From positions 1-28,727 of the forward strand of contig CANCQD010000020.1 in assembly GCA_947380285.1 (NCBI GenBank): 28,727 nucleotides of DNA, given 5' to 3'. This document shows, in pieces, positions 25,049-28,727 of the stretch. Positions within the stretch are counted from its first letter, which is position 1, and each line of letters begins with the position of its first letter. Made by a program: the position numbers and the translations under genes. The DNA is from Burkholderiaceae bacterium. Its GTDB lineage: Bacteria > Pseudomonadota > Gammaproteobacteria > Burkholderiales > Burkholderiaceae. Below the pieces are notes generated by a model. The model did no database searches, was not told the origin of the DNA, and worked only from the letters and a program-made list of their open reading frames with translations.

Positions 25049-26200
25049 ATGAATTTCTTTACTTCTTGGGCACTGCGCTCGGGTCTTTTCACTGCATTGG
25101 TATTTAGTCTCTCGGCATGCACCCTTTTGCCGGGTATGTCTGCGCGCTACTCTAAATCGCCTGTAGTGATCGAAAGTCCAGAGCAGCCAGCGACCTTGGA
25201 TTACACGCTAGTCGCTGTGACCCCTAAGCTCTTAAGTGATATGGCAGCCGAGCGTGAGGCCGAAGAAAAGCGTGAGAGAGGCGCTTTAGGCGTCATCCAC
25301 TCAAATGCTGAGCCCTATAAATTGGGCCCCCAAGATGTATTGCGTATTTTTGTCTGGGGCAATCCTGATCTCTCACCAGTTGTCACTACGATGACCACAG
25401 GTAACGTGGCCAGTACACCCGCGGGAAGAACTATTAATGAAAATGGTGAGCTGTACTTTCCGATGGTCGGCAATATCAAGGCTGCTGGTCTTACGATCCC
25501 TCAGTTTCGCGAATCTTTAACTAGGCAACTCAGTAAATACATTAAGGACCCTCAAGTTGAGGTAGATGTTGCTGGTTTTAGAAGTCAAAAAGTGTTTGTG
25601 GCGGGAGAAGTGAAATTACCTGGAGTGGTGGCAATTTCTGATGTGCCTCTTCGGATTACCGATGCGATAGGTCAGGCTGGCGGTGCAACTTTAGAGGCCG
25701 ATCTTTATAGTGTGGTGCTGACAAGAGGCAAGATCAGCGAGAAGGTTGATTTAAATCGGGTGTATTACGGTGGCGAGATATCGGCCAACATTGTTTTAAA
25801 GAATGGCGACATCTTGTCCATCCCTGATCGTCAAGCACGCAAGGTATATGTTTTGGGCGAGGTGGGTACGGCTTCTGGTATTAATCAGGCGCGCTCCTAC
25901 GTCATGCGTCGTGGTCGTATGAGTTTGTCAGAGGTGCTTGCTGATGCAGGAGGTTTAAATCCTTTCTCATCTGCTGCGGGTAAAGTATTTGTCATGAGGG
26001 CAGATTCCAATGGTGAGCCTATCATTTACCAGCTTAATGCCAGCTCTGCAGAATCTTTAGTCATGGCAGATAAATTCACTGTACAACCTCGAGATGTCGT
26101 CTTTGTAAGCCCAACAGACATTACCGAATTTGGTCGCTTCATAGGACAGCTTCTACCTATTTCTTCGGCAACCCAAGCGGTTACCAAGACTCCCTTTTAA
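25049..26200 (+). CDS. wza: Wza-type outer-membrane polysaccharide export lipoprotein
   Basis: Forms the outer-membrane channel through which the polymer leaves. The 383 residues are close to the E. coli Wza length. A lipoprotein signal peptide ends in the lipobox LSAC with Cys24 as lipidation site. The poly_export domain starts at YKLGPQDVLRIFVW, followed by SLBB-type repeats around KVFVAGEVKLPGVV and KVYVLGEVG. The frame is open back to 24941 inside wzb; ATG 25049 is chosen because it places the signal peptide at the N-terminus. The end, DITEFGRFIGQLLPI, fits the amphipathic helix that lines the pore. Confidence 0.95.
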   Translation: MNFFTSWALRSGLFTALVFSLSACTLLPGMSARYSKSPVVIESPEQPATLDYTLVAVTPKLLSDMAAEREAEEKRERGALGVIHSNAEPYKLGPQDVLRIFVWGNPDLSPVVTTMTTGNVASTPAGRTINENGELYFPMVGNIKAAGLTIPQFRESLTRQLSKYIKDPQVEVDVAGFRSQKVFVAGEVKLPGVVAISDVPLRITDAIGQAGGATLEADLYSVVLTRGKISEKVDLNRVYYGGEISANIVLKNGDILSIPDRQARKVYVLGEVGTASGINQARSYVMRRGRMSLSEVLADAGGLNPFSSAAGKVFVMRADSNGEPIIYQLNASSAESLVMADKFTVQPRDVVFVSPTDITEFGRFIGQLLPISSATQAVTKTPF

Positions 26201-26223
26201 TGAACAGAGTGTAAAGATCATTC

Positions 26224-28605
26224 GTGGCAATCTTCAATTCACAACCTGAATCATTTGAACCGCGTTCGCAACAGACCCGTGGTCCTCAAATTCAAGAAGA
26301 GGGCGGCGGCTTTTCTGTAGTCGATATCTTAGAAAATATTTTCTTCTTTCGTTGGTATTTTCTTGGTTGCTTTGCAATCGTTACCTCCCTTGCAATTTTG
26401 TATGCCCTTTTTGCCAGCCCTATTTTTGTTGCGGACACACTCATTCAAGTTGAAGAGAAAAAAGGATCGCAATTAGGTGCTTTGAGCCAAGTTGCTAAGG
26501 CGCTTGATGTGCAGCAGTCTCCTGTCTTAGGGGAAATCGAGATCATTCGTTCTCGCACGGTCATTGGCCAAGCGGTAGATGCACTTAAAGCCAATATCAC
26601 CATTACGGTAGCGAATCGTTTTCCACTGGTAGGCAGTTGGCTAGCACGCATCATGGATAAGGATGCTAACGGTCTGGTGAAGCCACCTTGGTCCGGAACC
26701 AGTTATGCCTGGGGCGGAGAAGACTTAAAGATTTCTAAACTGGTCATGCCAGAAAAATATTATGGACAGGCTTTCTATATCAAGATTGGGCCTGACAATA
26801 CTTGGGAATTTTTAAACGATGATGACCAAGTCTTGGTTAAAGGTCAGGGACTGGAGCAAGACTTTAGTAGTGAAGATGGTCGCTTTGCTGTCGGTATTGA
26901 GGCTTTACGTGCAAGACCTGGCACCGTTTTTAGCTTGAAGATGTATTCCACGCTTTCTAAAATTTCACAAATTTTAGGCATCCTTACTGCCACAGAGACC
27001 AAGCGTCAGTCTGGCATCATTAAGTTAACGTTTGAGGATCGCAATCCTGCCCGCGCTGCATTGATGCTTAACAGCATTGCCAATGCCTATGTACGTCAAA
27101 ACGTGAGCCGTCGCTCCGAAGAGGCGGAACATAGTTTGGCGTTCTTAAATCAAGAGTTGCCAAAATTGCGTGCACAGTTAGAGGTTTCAGAGCAATCGCT
27201 CAACGTCTTCCGTAATGAAAAGAAGACCATCGATATTCCGGGTGAGATTAAGGAGTTACTCACTCAAGCAACGACTTTAGAAAAGTCTCGTCTCGAGTTG
27301 GAACTCAAACGTAAAGAATATGCCATTCGCTATCAGCCAGACTACCCATTACTTAAGGCAGTTAATTCGCAGTTAGCGGAAGTGAAGACTCAAGCAGATG
27401 CGCTGAACAAACAGATCTCCCAATTGCCACAAGTGCAACAAGATTACATTCGCAAAGCACGTGATGTAGAGGTCAATAACCAGCTCTATGTCAGCCTCTT
27501 AAATAATGCCCAGCAATTGCAAATTGCTAAAGCAGGTACTGTGGGTAACGTAGCGGTAGTAGATCCTGCTGTTGCCCCTGAGAGACCTGCTCGTCCGAAC
27601 AAGCCATTAACTGTTGCCATTGGTTCTTTACTGGGCTTGTTATTGGGATTTGTGGTGTGCCAAGCATTGGCTTTCTTAACAGGCGTTGTCAGAGACCCGA
27701 AAAAACTCGAGTCTGCCATTGGATTGCCAATACTCGCAATATTGCCCCTATCTTTAGATCAAGCTGAAGCAATTGAAGAGGCGCAAAAAGCAAAAGAAAC
27801 TGGCGGTGTACTGTCGCACACTGGTAATCCACCAGCCTTCATGCTTTCTAAAGATCAGCCAACCGCTATTGCTGTGGAGTCTTTGCGCAGCCTACGAACC
27901 TCTCTTTTATTTGCCTTATCAGAAAAGCCCCGCGGCAAGGTATTGCTAATGACTTCCGCAGTGCCATCTCAAGGTAAATCCTTTATCTCAGCAAACTTGG
28001 CGTATTTGTTTGCTGCGATGGGTAAGAAGGTCTTACTTATTGAGGCAGACGTTCGTAGAGCATCACTTAAACGCTATATCGACTTTAATTCTGAGGATCC
28101 TGGTCTTTCCTCCATTTTGCGTGAGGACTTTGCTCCAGAAGCAGTGATCCTTAAAAACGTATATGAGAACCTCGACTTTTTACCTGCGGGTCCGCGCGTT
28201 AAAAATCCAGGAGATATGCTTTCTAACGATAAGATGCAAGAACTTATTCATGCATGCGCCGAGCAATACGATTACGTGGTGATTGATTCACCACCACTTC
28301 TACCAGTGCATGATGCGCGCGCTTTAGCTAAAGCAGCCGACGTTACTGCCTTTGTGGTGCGCCAGGACATGAGTAGTATTAGTGAAGTGCGAGAAGCGAT
28401 TGATATTTGCGATAAGTCCGGAAGTAAGATTGATGGCCTAATCTTTAATGGCTTCATTCCATCGCGCATTCGTTATGGCTATGGTTACGGTTATGGCTAC
28501 AAAGGCTATAAGGGCAAGTACAGTAAGTATGGTTATCGTCGTTATGGTTATGGCTATAAACCATACCAAGCCTACGATAAATACATGGATGATTCTGAAA
28601 AATAA
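26224..28605 (+). CDS. wzc: Wzc-type polysaccharide co-polymerase and tyrosine autokinase
   Basis: Inner-membrane protein of 793 residues that controls chain length and export with Wza. A Wzz domain follows the first membrane helix (about 45-65). The periplasmic part has coiled-coil character (about 285-410). The second helix follows the proline-rich stretch PERPARPNKP near residues 450-480. The kinase domain has Walker A SQGKS (582-586), Walker B VVIDSPP (685-691) and a Walker A' of LLIEADVRR, where Glu607 replaces the usual first aspartate. The C-terminus has 15 tyrosines within residues 751-787. The start is GTG at 26224, with only a weak ribosome site. Wzb is the likely partner phosphatase. 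Confidence 0.95.
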   Translation: MAIFNSQPESFEPRSQQTRGPQIQEEGGGFSVVDILENIFFFRWYFLGCFAIVTSLAILYALFASPIFVADTLIQVEEKKGSQLGALSQVAKALDVQQSPVLGEIEIIRSRTVIGQAVDALKANITITVANRFPLVGSWLARIMDKDANGLVKPPWSGTSYAWGGEDLKISKLVMPEKYYGQAFYIKIGPDNTWEFLNDDDQVLVKGQGLEQDFSSEDGRFAVGIEALRARPGTVFSLKMYSTLSKISQILGILTATETKRQSGIIKLTFEDRNPARAALMLNSIANAYVRQNVSRRSEEAEHSLAFLNQELPKLRAQLEVSEQSLNVFRNEKKTIDIPGEIKELLTQATTLEKSRLELELKRKEYAIRYQPDYPLLKAVNSQLAEVKTQADALNKQISQLPQVQQDYIRKARDVEVNNQLYVSLLNNAQQLQIAKAGTVGNVAVVDPAVAPERPARPNKPLTVAIGSLLGLLLGFVVCQALAFLTGVVRDPKKLESAIGLPILAILPLSLDQAEAIEEAQKAKETGGVLSHTGNPPAFMLSKDQPTAIAVESLRSLRTSLLFALSEKPRGKVLLMTSAVPSQGKSFISANLAYLFAAMGKKVLLIEADVRRASLKRYIDFNSEDPGLSSILREDFAPEAVILKNVYENLDFLPAGPRVKNPGDMLSNDKMQELIHACAEQYDYVVIDSPPLLPVHDARALAKAADVTAFVVRQDMSSISEVREAIDICDKSGSKIDGLIFNGFIPSRIRYGYGYGYGYKGYKGKYSKYGYRRYGYGYKPYQAYDKYMDDSEK

Positions 28606-28647
28606 TGCCATCTCTTTACATCAAGATCACGTTTTAAGATATCCCAG

Positions 28648-28727
28648 ATGAAGCGTTTTCAATCCTATTTTGAGTCTCTTCAATTGCGTGGCAATCGCTT
28701 TTTAATCGGCGCACTGTCACTTTATGT
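28648..28727 (+). CDS. Start of a gene cut by the window end, product unknown
   Basis: ATG at 28648 opens a frame of 26 codons to the window edge, beginning MKRFQSYFESLQLRGNRF and becoming hydrophobic (LIGALSLY) as it leaves. It starts 42 bases after wzc. A charged N-terminus leading into a membrane helix would fit an O-antigen ligase or polymerase (Wzy/WaaL-like), which is often found near such genes and is otherwise missing here. This is inference from context only. Confidence 0.5.
   Translation, partial: MKRFQSYFESLQLRGNRFLIGALSLY

Noticed and set aside
28605..28637. Ten-codon frame just after wzc (ATG overlapping the stop)
   Set aside because: Too short and without features; the frame at 28648 is a better next gene.
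1..28727. CRISPR arrays, tRNA or rRNA genes, insertion sequences
   Set aside because: No spaced direct repeats, tRNA cloverleaf, rRNA-like sequence or transposase frame seen on either strand by eye.

Overview
The window is a surface-polysaccharide (capsule, exopolysaccharide or O-antigen type) gene cluster from a Gram-negative bacterium. The Wza outer-membrane lipoprotein and the proteobacterial-type Wzc autokinase establish the Gram-negative assignment. Low to moderate G+C, very tight gene packing and a wzb-wza-wzc order with a MurJ-like protein nearby suggest a betaproteobacterium, perhaps a freshwater Burkholderiales member such as Polynucleobacter. That genus guess is recall-based inference, not shown by the sequence. 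Every gene identified lies on the + strand except a divergent gene whose first codon sits at the extreme left edge. No tRNA, rRNA, CRISPR array or insertion sequence was seen, and no gene-free stretch reaches 300 bases.

Region 1 (166-3806) makes GDP-L-fucose: ManC, Gmd and Fcl. Region 2 (3808-8441) is a CDP-3,6-dideoxyhexose cassette: RfbF, RfbG, RfbH, an RmlC-like epimerase and a short-chain reductase, in the order of the CDP-ascarylose genes. The ferredoxin-type reductase partner of RfbH is missing. Region 3 (8438-18621) holds the assembly genes: a Wzx flippase, five GT2/GT4-type glycosyltransferases, a GT11 fucosyltransferase that probably uses the GDP-fucose of region 1, an acyltransferase, a sugar epimerase/reductase, an FkbM methyltransferase and a DUF268-like protein. 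Many junctions overlap by ATGA or TTGA, suggesting translational coupling. A strong hairpin plus T-run sits inside the 3' end of the gene at 12192-13367 and could split this region into two transcription levels.

Region 4 (18632-21117) initiates the repeat unit: a small PglC-like phosphoglycosyl transferase and a WbpM/CapD-type UDP-GlcNAc 4,6-dehydratase. Region 5 (21199-23952) is one 917-residue frame that appears to join a GT-C-like membrane glycosyltransferase or polymerase to a MurJ/MviN-like flippase; it is the most unusual gene here. Region 6 (24106-28605) is a small membrane protein of unknown function followed by the export and control genes wzb, wza and wzc. Wzc carries an extreme tyrosine-rich tail (15 Tyr in 37 residues). 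A final gene starts at 28648 and runs off the window.

Overall logic: nucleotide sugars are made (regions 1, 2 and 4), loaded on a lipid carrier by the phosphoglycosyl transferase, extended by the glycosyltransferases, flipped by Wzx and/or the MurJ-like domain, polymerised by an enzyme not clearly identified here, and exported by Wza-Wzc under control of the Wzb phosphatase.
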